Part shown: piece by piece, positions 8,615-18,800 of the stretch
Layout of the letters: every line of letters begins with the position of its first letter
How positions within the stretch are numbered: the stretch's first letter is position 1
Translations under genes and position numbers: made by a program
Source: an uncultured Cardiobacterium sp.
Lineage (GTDB): Bacteria > Pseudomonadota > Gammaproteobacteria > Cardiobacteriales > Cardiobacteriaceae
Reading direction: 5' to 3'
Length of the DNA: 52,043 nucleotides
Assembly: GCF_938028825.1 (NCBI RefSeq)
Contig: NZ_CALIZP010000012.1
Location: 1-52,043, forward strand
Notes under the pieces: model-generated
Told to the model about the DNA's origin: nothing
The model's input: only the letters and a program-made list of their open reading frames with translations
Databases searched by the model: none

Positions 8615-10141
8615 TTAGAGGTAAATGAAGCCGCCTGGGCCGAGTTGCCAGTTCATCAGGTACCAGCCGATAAGCAGCAGGGTCCAGAAGATGGTAAAGG
8701 CAATGGTGTAGGGCATGAGTGCGGCGATGAGGGTGCCCATGCCGATGTTTTTGCTGTAACGCTGTGCGTAGGAGAGAAGCAGCGGCATGTAGGGCATCAT
8801 TGGGGTGATGGGGTTGGTGATGGAGTCACCGACACGGTAGATCATTTGGGTGAAGGCAGGGTGGTAGCCAAGCAGCATCATCATCGGCACGAAGATAGGA
8901 GCGAGGATAGCCCATTTGGCTGAGGCGCTGCCAATGAGCATGTTGATGCCCGCCGAGAGGGCGATGATGCCGAGGATGAGGGTGATGCCGTTCTGCCCTT
9001 CCAGCAGCGCCGCGCCCTTGATGGCGATGATAATGCCGAGGTTGCTCCAGTTGAAGAAGGCGAGCATTTGCGCGGCGAAGAAGACGATGACGATGTAGGT
9101 ACCCATGTTTGCCATGGAGTCGCCCATCATGCGCGATATGTCTCGCCCGCTTTTGGCGGTGCCGGCGACGAAGGCATAGACCAGGCCGGGGAAGAAGAAG
9201 AGCAGGGCAATGATGAAGACAATGCCGTTCATCAGGGGGGATTTTTCGATGAGGCTGCCGGTCGCGGCATTACGCAGCAGTGCGCCTTCCGGCACGGTGA
9301 GGATGAGCAGCAGGACGAGCAGGGCAAGCAGGGTGTAGTTCGCGGCGCGCATGGCTTTGCGTTCGTCGGGGCTGACGCTGCCATCATCGTTTGTTACCAC
9401 GCCGGCTTCCGGGGTGTATTGCCCCATGCGCGGCAGGAGGATTTTGCCCGTTACCCACCAGGCGACCACGAGCAGCAGGAAGGTGGAGGCTGCGATGAAG
9501 TAGTAGTTCATCGCGGCATTGAGCGGCACTTTATCGTCAATCAGGGCGGCAGCGGGTTGGGTGAAGGTCAGCGCGAGTACATCGGTGAGGCCGACGGTGA
9601 GGTTGGCGGCAAATCCGCCGAGACAGGCGGCGTAGGCGCAGACCATGCCAGCGATGGGGTGATAGCCCATGCGCAGAAAGAGCAGCGCGGCGATCGGCGG
9701 CAGGACGATGATGGCGGCATCGGCGGCCATGTTGCCCATGATGCCGACGAAGATGATGACGGGGATGAGCAGGTTGGCGGGGGCGCGGGCGACAGCGACT
9801 TTCATCAGCGTTTCGAACCAGCCGGATTTTTCCGCGACGCCGACGCCGATCATGGCAGCGAGGACGACGCCGAGCGGCGGGAAGCTGGCAAAGTTTTTCA
9901 CCGCGTCTTCGATGATGCGCACGATGTTTTCGCGGTTCAGCAGGTTGACGGCGGTGATGATTTTGCCGTCGGCGGGGTTGGTGGCGGTTACGCCCGCCAG
10001 CGCACACAGCCAGGAGGCGATGAGGATGATGGCGCAGAGGATGATGAAGATGAAGACCGGATCGGGCAGTTTGTTGCCCGCCTTTTCCACGCCGTCAAGA
10101 AAACGGGTGAAGAGACTGCGCCGGGACGTGCTGGCTGTCAT
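8615..10141 (-). CDS. abgT: AbgT family transporter
   Basis: 508 residues with many hydrophobic spans, matching the AbgT family (p-aminobenzoyl-glutamate uptake in E. coli, sulfonamide efflux in some relatives). Recognisable segments include FLDGVEKAGNKLPDPVFIF at the N-terminus, GVVLAAMIGVGVAEKSGWF, AADAAIIVLPPIAALLF, GFAANLTVGLTDVLALTF and a C-terminal GDSITNPITPMMPYMPL. The start at 10141 has GAGG upstream. It forms a two-gene unit with the M20 amidohydrolase. Whether it imports a folate catabolite or exports a drug cannot be decided from sequence, but the adjacent hydrolase favours import. Confidence 0.9.
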   Translation of the reverse strand: MTASTSRRSLFTRFLDGVEKAGNKLPDPVFIFIILCAIILIASWLCALAGVTATNPADGKIITAVNLLNRENIVRIIEDAVKNFASFPPLGVVLAAMIGVGVAEKSGWFETLMKVAVARAPANLLIPVIIFVGIMGNMAADAAIIVLPPIAALLFLRMGYHPIAGMVCAYAACLGGFAANLTVGLTDVLALTFTQPAAALIDDKVPLNAAMNYYFIAASTFLLLVVAWWVTGKILLPRMGQYTPEAGVVTNDDGSVSPDERKAMRAANYTLLALLVLLLILTVPEGALLRNAATGSLIEKSPLMNGIVFIIALLFFFPGLVYAFVAGTAKSGRDISRMMGDSMANMGTYIVIVFFAAQMLAFFNWSNLGIIIAIKGAALLEGQNGITLILGIIALSAGINMLIGSASAKWAILAPIFVPMMMLLGYHPAFTQMIYRVGDSITNPITPMMPYMPLLLSYAQRYSKNIGMGTLIAALMPYTIAFTIFWTLLLIGWYLMNWQLGPGGFIYL

Positions 10142-10205
10142 AGGTTACCTCTTTGTTTTTCATGAATTTTATTGGGATGTTACCGCCGGTTCATGCGGAC
10201 GCGAC

Positions 10206-10233
10206 AGCGTAGCACGCTTTCTGGAGCTGACAA
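10206..10233 (-). promoter_or_regulatory. Candidate sigma-70 promoter for abgT
   Basis: On the minus strand TTGTCA (10233-10228) and TACGCT (10211-10206) are separated by 16 bases, about 65 bases upstream of the abgT start. The -10 match is only moderate. The rest of the 287-base gap (10142-10428) is AT-rich and has no gene. Confidence 0.3.
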
Positions 10234-10385
10234 AGGTTTTTTAGTGAAAAAATGATGATTCTTGGATCTTTATGCTTGGTTTCGTTCTTTACGTGGTTTT
10301 TTTATTCTGAATTCAGGCAATAAAAGGCTGAATTTGTTTAATGTGGCAAAGCGGTTGGGACTATCCAGCTGAAAACACCGAATAT

Positions 10386-10411
10386 AAAAAAGCCGCCGCA
10401 GTAGCGGCGGC
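10386..10411 (-). terminator. Rho-independent terminator after dcuC
   Basis: On the minus strand an eight-base stem GCCGCCGC / GCGGCGGC with loop TACT is followed by six T residues, 17 bases beyond the dcuC stop. Confidence 0.85.
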
Positions 10412-10428
10412 AAGCGGCGATTTGCCGC

Positions 10429-11811
10429 TTATTTCGGCAGGATCAGCATGGTGTAGATGACGACCACGGTGGCGGCGGTGAGCGACGGCACGCTGTTGCG
10501 CTTGACGAGCAGCAGCGGCGAGATTTTGGCCGCGCCGGAGACGGCGACCATCACCCCGGAGACGGACGAGAGGCTGTAACCGGTGTTCGAGATTTGCATC
10601 ATGGGCGCGATGAGGTACACGGGGTTGAAGCCCATTTGCCCCGCCAGTTTCGGCACGAGTTCGACGAAGGCGAAGAAGGCGGCGTTGCCGGAGCCTGTCG
10701 CGATGGTCACGAGCAGGGTAACGACGACGAGGATGAGCATGATGAGGTTGACGCCGGTGCCGATGCCCTGGGCGGCGGTGATGAGCGCATTGACGAAGCC
10801 GATGCTTTCCAGGCCGTGTGCGAAAACGCCTGCGGCAATGAGCAGCATGACCACGCCGGAGAAACCTTCCGCCATGCCGCGATAGAGCACTTCGAGGCCT
10901 TCGTAGGCTTTTTCCGCACTGCGCGCCCGTGCGTATTCGAGCAGGGCGGTGATGAGGACGGTGAGGATGACCAGCCCGCCCAGGCTGATTTCGGCGGCGA
11001 TGGTGCCGTCGAAGATGAAGAGGCCGATGATGGGCAGGAAGGGCAGGATGGCGTAGCCGGTCGGGGCATCGGTTTTCAGGGCGGCGGCTTCGGCGGTGTC
11101 GATGGCGGCTTCCGCGCCGCCCGTGTTTTGCAGCAGCCCTTCGCGGCGGTCGCAGTAGCGCTGCCAGTAGAAGTGGGCGATGGCGGCACAAAGGAGGGCG
11201 ATGAAGGACATCGGCATCAGGGTTTTGACGGCGAAGCCGATGATGTCCATGTTCGCTTTTTCCGAGGCGTAGATGACGTCGGCGGCGGTGAGCGAGAGGT
11301 TGACCATCATGGTGGAGGAGCAGATGGCGGCGGCGGAGGGCACGCTGATGCCGAGGCGGGTCATGATGGGGAAGAGGGTCGCCATGAGGAAGAGGCCGAG
11401 GGCGGTCGCCGAGTTGATGGCAATTGACATCAGCGCGCCGAGCAGGAAGCCGCCGGACATGACGGCGTAGGGCGAGTTCACGTAGCGCAGCGGTTTGTAG
11501 AGGATGCGGATGACGACGTCGTTCGCGCCTACGTGCGACATGTAGGCGGAAAAGCCGACGAAGATCATGATGAGCATGCCGAGGCCGCCGCCGCGCTCTT
11601 TGAAGAGGTCGTAGAGGTAGTTGCAGATGTCGGAAACAGGATGGCCGCTGGGGGCGTCAATGATGGGGTAGCCGCTGGCCAGGGCGATGGCGAGCAGGAC
11701 GAGGCCGATGCCGAAAAGGATGCCTTTGGCGTTGTAGCCCTTGACGACAAACCAGCCTGCGGCAAAGACGGCAAGGGTGCCGATGGTGAGGCTGTAAGTT
11801 GCGCTATGCAT
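10429..11811 (-). CDS. dcuC: DcuC family anaerobic C4-dicarboxylate carrier
   Basis: 460 residues, about 12 hydrophobic segments. The sequence matches the DcuC family (succinate efflux and fumarate/succinate exchange in anaerobic growth): VVKGYNAKGILFGIGLVLL near the N-terminus, then FVGFSAYMSHVGANDVVIRI, YAVMSGGFLLGALMSIAINS and the C-terminal FNPVYLIAPMMQISNTGYS. The start at 11811 has GGAG upstream. It stands alone between the abgT promoter region and the brnTA pair and has its own terminator. The role in C4-dicarboxylate transport is established for the family; the exact substrate direction here is inference. Confidence 0.88.
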   Translation of the reverse strand: MHSATYSLTIGTLAVFAAGWFVVKGYNAKGILFGIGLVLLAIALASGYPIIDAPSGHPVSDICNYLYDLFKERGGGLGMLIMIFVGFSAYMSHVGANDVVIRILYKPLRYVNSPYAVMSGGFLLGALMSIAINSATALGLFLMATLFPIMTRLGISVPSAAAICSSTMMVNLSLTAADVIYASEKANMDIIGFAVKTLMPMSFIALLCAAIAHFYWQRYCDRREGLLQNTGGAEAAIDTAEAAALKTDAPTGYAILPFLPIIGLFIFDGTIAAEISLGGLVILTVLITALLEYARARSAEKAYEGLEVLYRGMAEGFSGVVMLLIAAGVFAHGLESIGFVNALITAAQGIGTGVNLIMLILVVVTLLVTIATGSGNAAFFAFVELVPKLAGQMGFNPVYLIAPMMQISNTGYSLSSVSGVMVAVSGAAKISPLLLVKRNSVPSLTAATVVVIYTMLILPK

Positions 11812-11855
11812 GGTGATGCTCCGGTTAGGTGGGAGGCAAGCGGTGTCCCGGACGT

Positions 11856-12167
11856 TCAGGGGGAAGAGGGATTATCCGCTGACGGGCGGGAAGAAAGACG
11901 CATCACGTCGCGCAGGATGGCATTTAGCCGTTCGTGGTAGCTATCCCCCGTGGCGGTGAGCCAGGCGGCAACATCACTATCCAGCCTGAGGGTGATTTCC
12001 GTGGTCTGTGGTATGTAGAAACGTCCACGGATACCGCCGGCCGTTGCTTTAAGCGGTGGCGCGTCGCTGTAATCAATCGTGTCATCGGGCAATGCCGCCA
12101 GACGGCGCAGATCGACCTTGTCTTTTTCACTGAGCGGCGGGATGCCGTCATACTCAACCGTACTCAT
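11856..12167 (-). CDS. brnA: BrnA-type antitoxin
   Basis: 103 residues. The C-terminal half has the ribbon-helix-helix-like pattern of BrnA antitoxins: QTTEITLRLDSDVAAWLTATGDSYHERLNAILRDVM, quoted here as EITLRLDSDVAAWLTATG and YHERLNAILRDVM. BrnA binds and neutralises the BrnT ribonuclease and represses the operon. Its ATG at 12167 has AGGAAG upstream and lies inside the last codons of brnT, overlapping by 14 bases, the usual order (toxin first) for this system. Confidence 0.85.
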   Translation of the reverse strand: MSTVEYDGIPPLSEKDKVDLRRLAALPDDTIDYSDAPPLKATAGGIRGRFYIPQTTEITLRLDSDVAAWLTATGDSYHERLNAILRDVMRLSSRPSADNPSSP

Positions 12168-12441
12168 AAATCTTCCTTTCATTTTTGTCTGCTCTACGGG
12201 CACTGATGATACGGATAAATTCCATATCTTCATCGTCCTGCAGGGTATGGACAACAAGCATAAGGAGTGTACCGCCTGCATACCCGATGGTTTGCCAACG
12301 GCGTTCACCATTTTCTATCCGCTCGGGAAAGGAGACGGCAAACGGGTCATTAAACACCTGCGTGGCAACCTCAAAGCTAATGCCATGTTTGCGGCGATTT
12401 ACAGCAGCCTTGTGCCCATCCCACGAAAATTTACGTCGCAT
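12154..12441 (-). CDS. brnT: BrnT-type ribonuclease toxin
   Basis: 95 residues, the normal size for BrnT. The start MRRKFSWDGHKAAVNRRKHG at 12441 matches the family opening (F-x-W-D-x-x-K-x-x-x-N-x-x-K-H-G), followed by ISFEVATQVFNDP and the C-terminal IRIISARRADKNERKIYE, which carries the conserved R-x-I-S-A-R-x-A-x-x-x-E-R. BrnT is a RelE-like endoribonuclease that blocks translation. The reading frame extends upstream but the extra residues do not fit the family. Confidence 0.9.
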   Translation of the reverse strand: MRRKFSWDGHKAAVNRRKHGISFEVATQVFNDPFAVSFPERIENGERRWQTIGYAGGTLLMLVVHTLQDDEDMEFIRIISARRADKNERKIYEYG

Positions 12442-12490
12442 TGTTTCCCGCGCGCAACGGCCAGGCGCAACAGTTGCGCGCGTCCCTTGT

Positions 12491-13738
12491 CTAATCGCGC
12501 TTGGCAAACTCGCGGCTGATGCCGAGGACGACGTTCGCCGCCTGCTCCATCACATCCAGCGAGATAAATTCAAACGGCCCGTGGAAGTTTTCCCCGCCGG
12601 TGAAGAGGTTCGGCGTCGGCAGGCCCATGTAGGAAATCTGCGCGCCGTCGGTGCCGCCGCGAATCGGTGCGGTCAGCGGCGTGATGCCGAGATCGCGCAT
12701 CACTTTTTCCGCAATATCGATGATGTAGCGGTGCGGTTCGACCTTCTCGCGCATGTTGCGGTACTGCTCGCGGATTTCGACCTTGCCGCAGTGTTCGCCG
12801 TAATCGCGCTGCATGGCCGCCATCGTGTCTTTGAGCATCGTGCCGAGGGAGGCGAGTTCCTCGCGGGTGAAACTGCGCAGCAGATAGCGCAGGCGGCATT
12901 CTTCCAGTGTGCCCTCGAATTTGTAGAGGTGGATGAAGCCTTCGCGCCCTTCGCTTTCTTCCGGGGTGAGGTGCGCAGGCAGGCGGTTGTGAAATTCGCA
13001 GGCGCGGGCAAGGCCGTTCACCATCACGCCCTTCGCCGTGCCGGTGTGCACACTGCGGCCATAGAAGGTCACGACGCCTTCGTCGGCGTTGAAGTTTTCG
13101 TACTGCAATTCGCCCAGCGGGCCGCCGTCCACGGTATAGGCGACATCCGCGCCGAAGGCCTTGACGTCGAAATGTTTCGGCCCACGCCCGATTTCTTCGT
13201 CCGGGGTGAAGGCGACGCGGATTTTTCCGTGCGGGATTTCCGGATGCGCCAGCAGATATTCCACCGCCGAAAGGATGATGGCGATGCCGGACTTGTCATC
13301 CGCGCCGAGCAGCGTCGTGCCGTCGCTTGTGACCAGCGTGTGTCCGTGCAGGCCGTCCAGCGCCGGAAATTCTTTGGGCGAAAGCATCTTACCGCTGCCT
13401 TTGAGCGGAATATCGCCGCCGCCGTAATTCTCGATCACCTGCGGCTTCACATTCTCGCCGCTGCATTCCGGCGAAGTATCGACGTGCGCCATGAAGCCCA
13501 GCACCGGCACTTTCTTGTCGGTGGTGGCGGGCAGGGTGGCAAAAAGATAGCCCTTGTCATCGAGCGAGACTTCCGTCATGCCGAGCGCCGTGACTTCATC
13601 GCGCAACAGCTTCAGCAAATCCCACTGCTGCGGCGTGGTCGGCACGGTATCGCTGGCGGCATCGGAAGTGGTATGCACCTTCACATAACGTTGCAGGCGT
13701 TCCAGAAGCGGTTTTCTGAGCGGAATCAAAGCAGACAT
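12491..13738 (-). CDS. pepT: Peptidase T (tripeptide aminopeptidase)
   Basis: 415 residues, M20B family zinc peptidase that removes the N-terminal residue from tripeptides. Visible metal and active-site motifs: LGFMAHVDTSPE (zinc histidine and aspartate), TTLLGADDKSGIA (bridging aspartate), AFTPDEEIGRG (catalytic and metal glutamates), YTVDGGPLGELQYE and a C-terminal PIRGGTDGAQISYMGLPTPN. Start MSALIPLRKPLLERL at 13738 has GAGG upstream; upstream codons are excluded. It stands alone between brnT and the divergent ABC gene. Confidence 0.95.
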   Translation of the reverse strand: MSALIPLRKPLLERLQRYVKVHTTSDAASDTVPTTPQQWDLLKLLRDEVTALGMTEVSLDDKGYLFATLPATTDKKVPVLGFMAHVDTSPECSGENVKPQVIENYGGGDIPLKGSGKMLSPKEFPALDGLHGHTLVTSDGTTLLGADDKSGIAIILSAVEYLLAHPEIPHGKIRVAFTPDEEIGRGPKHFDVKAFGADVAYTVDGGPLGELQYENFNADEGVVTFYGRSVHTGTAKGVMVNGLARACEFHNRLPAHLTPEESEGREGFIHLYKFEGTLEECRLRYLLRSFTREELASLGTMLKDTMAAMQRDYGEHCGKVEIREQYRNMREKVEPHRYIIDIAEKVMRDLGITPLTAPIRGGTDGAQISYMGLPTPNLFTGGENFHGPFEFISLDVMEQAANVVLGISREFAKRD

Positions 13739-13858
13739 AAAAAACACCTCACAGTTGAAAATTCGCGCAGATTCTAACACATTCACGCTGAATTATGTGG
13801 AAGTGTTACCGCACTTTTGGCTAAATCCACAATGCCGCCACGAAAAACCACACAAGCG

Positions 13859-13887
13859 ATGACAGTTCCAATGCGAACCGCTATCAT
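13859..13887 (+). promoter_or_regulatory. Candidate sigma-70 promoter for the first ABC transporter gene
   Basis: ATGACA (13859-13864) and TATCAT (13882-13887) are separated by 17 bases; both hexamers match five of six consensus positions. A transcript would start about 20 bases before the ATG at 13915. Confidence 0.5.
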
Positions 13888-13914
13888 CACCGTCAACCCC
13901 AACCGGAGCTCCCC

Positions 13915-15654
13915 ATGAAAACCAACCACTGGCGCATCATCGACCCCGTGCGCGGCCGCATCCGCCTTGCCATGAGCCTCTCCGTCGCCGCATCCGTCCT
14001 GACCGTGGCCGGACTGCTGCTGACGGCACACATCCTCAAACACCTGCTCGACGGCGGCACCGCCTGGGGCGAAGCCGCCGCGCTGGTGGCGCTGACGCTG
14101 GCCGCCTGGGGCTTGCGCGCCCAATCCTTCCGCGTCTCGCACCTCGCCGCCTTCCGCCTGGAAGAAATCCTGCGCGAACGCCTCGCCGGCCACCTCGCCC
14201 GCGTGCCGCTCGGCTACCTGCACGACCACGGCGCGCCGGCGCTGACCAAAATCATGCAGGACGACGTGCGCGACCTGCACAGCTTCGTCGCCGACAGCAC
14301 CCCGCTCTACGCCCGCAGCTACGCCGCGCCGCTCATCAGCCTCGTCGTGCTTTACCTGATCGACTGGCGGCTGGCACTGGTAGCCACGGCGGTGCTGGCC
14401 GTCGGCCTCGTGCTGTTCGGCATCATGATGAGCCAGGTCGGCCCGGCGCATGCCGCCTACAACGCCGCCCGCGAACAGGTCAACACCGCCGTCATCGAAT
14501 ACGTGCAGGCCATGCCGGTGGTGCGCACCTTCGACGGCGGCGCCGCCTCCTTCGGCCGCTACCAGCGCGCGCTCGACCACTACCGCGACGTGCTCATCGG
14601 CTGGTATGCCGATGTCGGCGTGCAGGCGCGCGGCGCGCTGGTGCTGCTCAACCCGGTGCCCACCCTGCTCGCGCTCGCCTGGTGCGGCCTCTACTGGTGG
14701 CAGGCGGATGCCCTGCCCTTCCCCGTCTGGCTCGCCGTGCTGCTCATCGGCACCGGCATGGCCGACGCACTGATGCCCTACATCGCCCTCATCCACCTGA
14801 TCGACAAAGCGAAAATCAGCGCCGAACGCATCCTCTCCATTCTCGATGCGCCCGTGCTGCCCGTACACGAACCGCCGCACACGCCCGCCGGCGCCGATGT
14901 CGTCTTTGCGCACGTCAGCTTCCGCTACCCCGGCCGCAGCGAAAACGCCCTCACCGACATCAGCTTCACCGCCCCGGCGGGCAGCCTGACCGCGCTGGTG
15001 GGCGGCTCCGGCGCGGGCAAATCCACCGTCGCCCGCCTCATCCCGCGCTTCTGGGACGCCGATAGCGGCCACATCCGCATCGGCGGCGCCGACATCCGCC
15101 ACCTGCCGCCCGAAACCCTGATGGCGCAAGTGGCCTTCGTCTTCCAGGACAACATCCTCTTCAGCGGCAGCATTGCCGACAACATCCGCTTGGGCAGCCC
15201 CGCTGTCACCGATGCCGAAGTTGAGGCCGCCGCCCGCGCCGCGCAAATCCACGACACCGTCGCCGCCCTGCCCGACGGCTACCAAACCCGCATCGGCGAA
15301 CGCGGCGCCACCCTCTCCGGCGGCCAGCAGCAGCGCCTCACCATCGCCCGCGCCATCCTGCAAAACCGCCCCATCCTCATCCTTGACGAAGCCACCGCCT
15401 TCGCCGACGCCGAAAACGAAGCCCTGCTGATGCAGGCGCTGCGCGAACTGATGCGCGGCAAAACCGTGCTGATGATCGCCCACCGCCTGCCCACCATCCG
15501 CGACGCCGCACAAATCCTCGTCTTCGAGCGCGGGCGGCTGGTGGAATCCGGCAGGCACGACAGCCTCATGGCGCAAAACGGCCGCTACGCCCGCTTGTGG
15601 CGGGCGGGCGAACAGGCGCGCGACTGGCGCATCAGCCCGGGACAACGCGCATGA
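13915..15654 (+). CDS. ABC transporter, fused membrane and ATP-binding domains (half-transporter A)
   Basis: 579 residues: an N-terminal type-1 exporter-fold membrane domain of about 310 residues with six hydrophobic spans, then an ATPase domain. Walker A is VGGSGAGKST, the Q-loop FVFQDN, the signature LSGGQQQRL, Walker B ILILDEATA and the H-loop IAHR. Such half-transporters work as dimers. The equal-length gene at 21135 is the likely partner, and the pair resembles siderophore transport pairs such as YbtP/YbtQ or IrtA/IrtB. A ferric-siderophore importer operon downstream supports an iron role, but the substrate is inference. The two partners are split by a tRNA and a restriction-modification gene. 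Confidence 0.88.
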   Translation: MKTNHWRIIDPVRGRIRLAMSLSVAASVLTVAGLLLTAHILKHLLDGGTAWGEAAALVALTLAAWGLRAQSFRVSHLAAFRLEEILRERLAGHLARVPLGYLHDHGAPALTKIMQDDVRDLHSFVADSTPLYARSYAAPLISLVVLYLIDWRLALVATAVLAVGLVLFGIMMSQVGPAHAAYNAAREQVNTAVIEYVQAMPVVRTFDGGAASFGRYQRALDHYRDVLIGWYADVGVQARGALVLLNPVPTLLALAWCGLYWWQADALPFPVWLAVLLIGTGMADALMPYIALIHLIDKAKISAERILSILDAPVLPVHEPPHTPAGADVVFAHVSFRYPGRSENALTDISFTAPAGSLTALVGGSGAGKSTVARLIPRFWDADSGHIRIGGADIRHLPPETLMAQVAFVFQDNILFSGSIADNIRLGSPAVTDAEVEAAARAAQIHDTVAALPDGYQTRIGERGATLSGGQQQRLTIARAILQNRPILILDEATAFADAENEALLMQALRELMRGKTVLMIAHRLPTIRDAAQILVFERGRLVESGRHDSLMAQNGRYARLWRAGEQARDWRISPGQRA

Positions 15655-15663
15655 AACACGCAC

Positions 15664-15686
15664 AAAAAAGCCCCGCGAAGCGGGGC
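15664..15686 (-). terminator. Rho-independent terminator downstream of tRNA-Thr
   Basis: A seven-base stem GCCCCGC / GCGGGGC with loop of three, followed on the minus strand by six T residues. It ends the tRNA transcript and lies 10 bases after the convergent ABC gene. Confidence 0.8.
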
Positions 15687-15702
15687 GAAGGTAAAGAGAA
15701 AA

Positions 15703-15778
15703 TGGAGCCGGTAAAGGGACTTGAACCCATGACCTGCGCGTTACGAATGCGCTGCTCTACCAACTGAGCTATACCGGC
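15703..15778 (-). tRNA. tRNA-Thr (anticodon CGT)
   Basis: A 76-base cloverleaf with encoded CCA. The acceptor stem GCCGGTA pairs with TACCGGC, the D arm is GCTC/GAGC, the anticodon loop is TTCGTAA (anticodon CGT, reading ACG), and the T loop is TTCAAGT. Two mispairs are seen: A31 with C39 at the base of the anticodon loop, and T50 with T64 in the T stem. The overall sequence is closest to proteobacterial tRNA-Thr(CGT). Confidence 0.93.
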
Positions 15779-15891
15779 GAAACGCGCGCAATCATACACA
15801 CAAGCCCCCGCCAAGACAACGTCAACGCGGCTTTTGCATCATCCGGCCTGCTCTGTAAAATCCCCCATCTGGCAAACAGACCGAGTATCCC

Positions 15892-18800
15892 ATGACCCCC
15901 TTGCAACACCTCCTCGCCCGTTTCCGCGCCGAAAGCCCGACCATCCGCGACCAGGGCACCGCCTTTGAGCGCCTGATGCTGGACTACTTCCAGACTGAGC
16001 CGCAATACCGCGACCTATACCATACCGTGCAGCCCTACGCCGTATGGGCAGCCGCCCATCTGGACGAACTGCATCTGGGCAGCACCGGCGACGCGGGTAT
16101 TGACCTCGTCGCCACCACCCATGACGGCGAATATCACGCCATCCAGTGCAAAAACTACGCCGCTGATCACACCCTGCAAAAAAAAGATATCGACAGCTTT
16201 TTCACCGCTTCCGGCAAAACGTATTTCAGTCACCGCATTATCGTTACGACCACCAACCACTGGTCGAAAAACGCTGCTGACGCGCTGCATGGTCAGCAAA
16301 CCGCCGTCAGCACCATTACCCTGAGCGACCTGGAAGAAAGCAAAATTGATTGGGCTCGCTACCAAAGCGGGCAAACCCCGCCGCTCAAAGACAAGAAAAC
16401 CCTGCGCCCGCACCAGGAAAAAGCGCTGAGTGACGTGGCGCGCGGCTACGCACGCGGCGAAACGCGCGGCAAACTCATCATGGCCTGCGGTACCGGCAAA
16501 ACCTTCACCGCCCTGCGCATTGCCGAGCAGGTCGCCGGATGCGGTAAACGCGTCCTCTTCCTCGTCCCCAGCCTCGCCCTGCTCAACCAGACCCTGCGCG
16601 AATGGACACAGGACAGCGAACTGCCGCTGCACAACTTCGCCGTCTGTTCCGACAGCAAAATCGGCAAAAAAGAAGAAGACGATGCCGACTTCATCACCCG
16701 CAGCGAACTCGCCTACCCCGCCACCACCAGCGCCAAAAGCCTTTACCACGCCACCCAGCGGCGACACGACGACGCACACATGACCGTCACCTACGCCACC
16801 TACCATTCCATCGACGTCATTCATCAGGCACAGGCGGCATACGGCCTGCCTGATTTTGACCTCATCATCTGCGACGAAGCGCACCGCACCACCGGCGCCA
16901 CCTTCGAAGGACAAGAAGAATCCGCCTTCGTCAAAGTGCACGACAACGACACCATCCGGGGTGCAAAACGCCTTTACATGACCGCCACCCCGCGCATCTA
17001 TGGCGACAAGGCCAAAGAAACCGAGGGCGTCGTGCTCTATTCCATGGACGACAAAACCCACTACGGTGGCACCTTCCACACCCTCAACTTCTCATCCGCC
17101 GTCAGCCAGGGATTACTCGTTGATTACAAAGTCATCGTCCTTGCCATCGAAGAAGCGCACATCAACCGCCGCCTGCAAGGCCTGCTCGCCGACGGCCACA
17201 ACGAACTCAAAGTAGATGATGCCGCCAAAATCGTCGGTTGCTGGAAAGCCCTGTCCAAATACGGCTTGAGTGGCGAAGAAGGTGCGCTGTACGAACCGAT
17301 GCGCCGCGCCGTTGCCTTCTGCCAGGTCATCGAAAAAAACTACAAAGGCAAAAAACACAAAGTCAGCTCGCGCCTCATCGCCGATAGCTTCAAAGATGTC
17401 GTCAAGGCCTACCAGACGGCGGAAAAAGAAGAATGGCAGCGGGACAACCCCGGCCTGCGCCTGCCACCGCAACTCACCATGCTGTGCGACGCCAGACACG
17501 TGGACGGTGGCATGAATGCCGTCAAAAAAGAAGCGCGCCTGCAATGGCTGAAAGAAGAAACCGCAGAAAATACCTGCCGCATCCTCTCCAACGTGCGCTG
17601 CCTCTCGGAAGGCGTGGACGTGCCCGCGCTGGATGCCGTGCTCTTCCTCACCCCGCGCAACTCGCAGGTGGACGTGGTGCAATCCGTTGGCCGCGTCATG
17701 CGTCTCGCTAAAAACAAAAAACGGGGCTACGTTATCCTGCCCGTCGTCATCCCCGCCGGACTCGACCCTGCCGACGCCCTCGACAAAAACGAAAACTACC
17801 GCGTTGTCTGGCAAGTGCTGAACGCCCTGCGTGCCCACGATGACCGTTTCGACGCCATGATCAACAAACTGGAATTCAACGGCAAAGACGAACACAAAAT
17901 GGAAGTCATCGCCATCGCCGACAAAATCCAGCCCAAAACCCAAAGTGGCGGCAAAACTGCCAGAACCCTGCGCGAAAAGCGGGGCAGCTACGACATCGGT
18001 AGCCCCGAAACCCCGCCGCCACGTGTTCAGGAAAACCTGCCATTCGAAGTCGGCGAAATCGAGCGCGCCCTCTACGCCAAAATCGTCAAAAAATGCGGCA
18101 ACCGCCACCACTGGGAAGACTGGGCGGGCGACATCGCCAAAATTGCCAACACCCACATTGACCGCATCCACGCCATCCTGGCCGACCCCGCCAACCACGC
18201 CGAAAAAGCCGCCTTCGCCAACTTCGCCGCCGAACTGCGCGACGACCTGAATGGCGACATCAGCGACAACGACATCATCGAAATGCTCGCGCAGCACATG
18301 ATTACCCAACCCGTCTTCGATGCCCTCTTCGCCGGCTACAGCTTCGCCGCGCACAACCCGGTCAGCCTCGCCATGCAGGACATCCTCGAACGCCTGCACG
18401 ACAAAAACTTGCACAAAGAACGCGACCGCCTGCAAGACTTCTACAAATCCGTGCAAATGCGCGCCGAAGGCATCAACAGCGCGGCGGGTAAACAAAAAAT
18501 CATCGTCGAGCTTTACGACAAATTCTTCCGCAACGCCTTCCCGCGCATGACCGAACGCCTCGGCATCGTTTACACCCCGGTCGAAGTCGTGGACTTCATC
18601 ATCCACAGCGTCGAAGACATCCTGCGCCGCGAATTCAACAGCAGCCTGCAAGACAAAGGTGTGCACATCCTCGACCCGTTCACGGGTACAGGTACCTTCA
18701 TCACCCGCCTGCTGCAAAGCGGCATCATCCCGCGCGAACGCCTGCCGCAAAAATACCGCGCCGAAATACACGCCAACGAAATCGTCCTGCTCGCCTACTA

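Noticed and set aside
13808..13816. ACCGCACTT, the reverse complement of the Haemophilus uptake-signal core
   Set aside because: I noticed only this copy. Uptake signals occur many times per 50 kb in genomes that use them, so this is probably chance.
15655..15891. tRNA-Thr as an attachment site of an integrative element
   Set aside because: No integrase gene and no duplicated tRNA end were found near 21100, and the restriction gene is not flanked by direct repeats that I could see.
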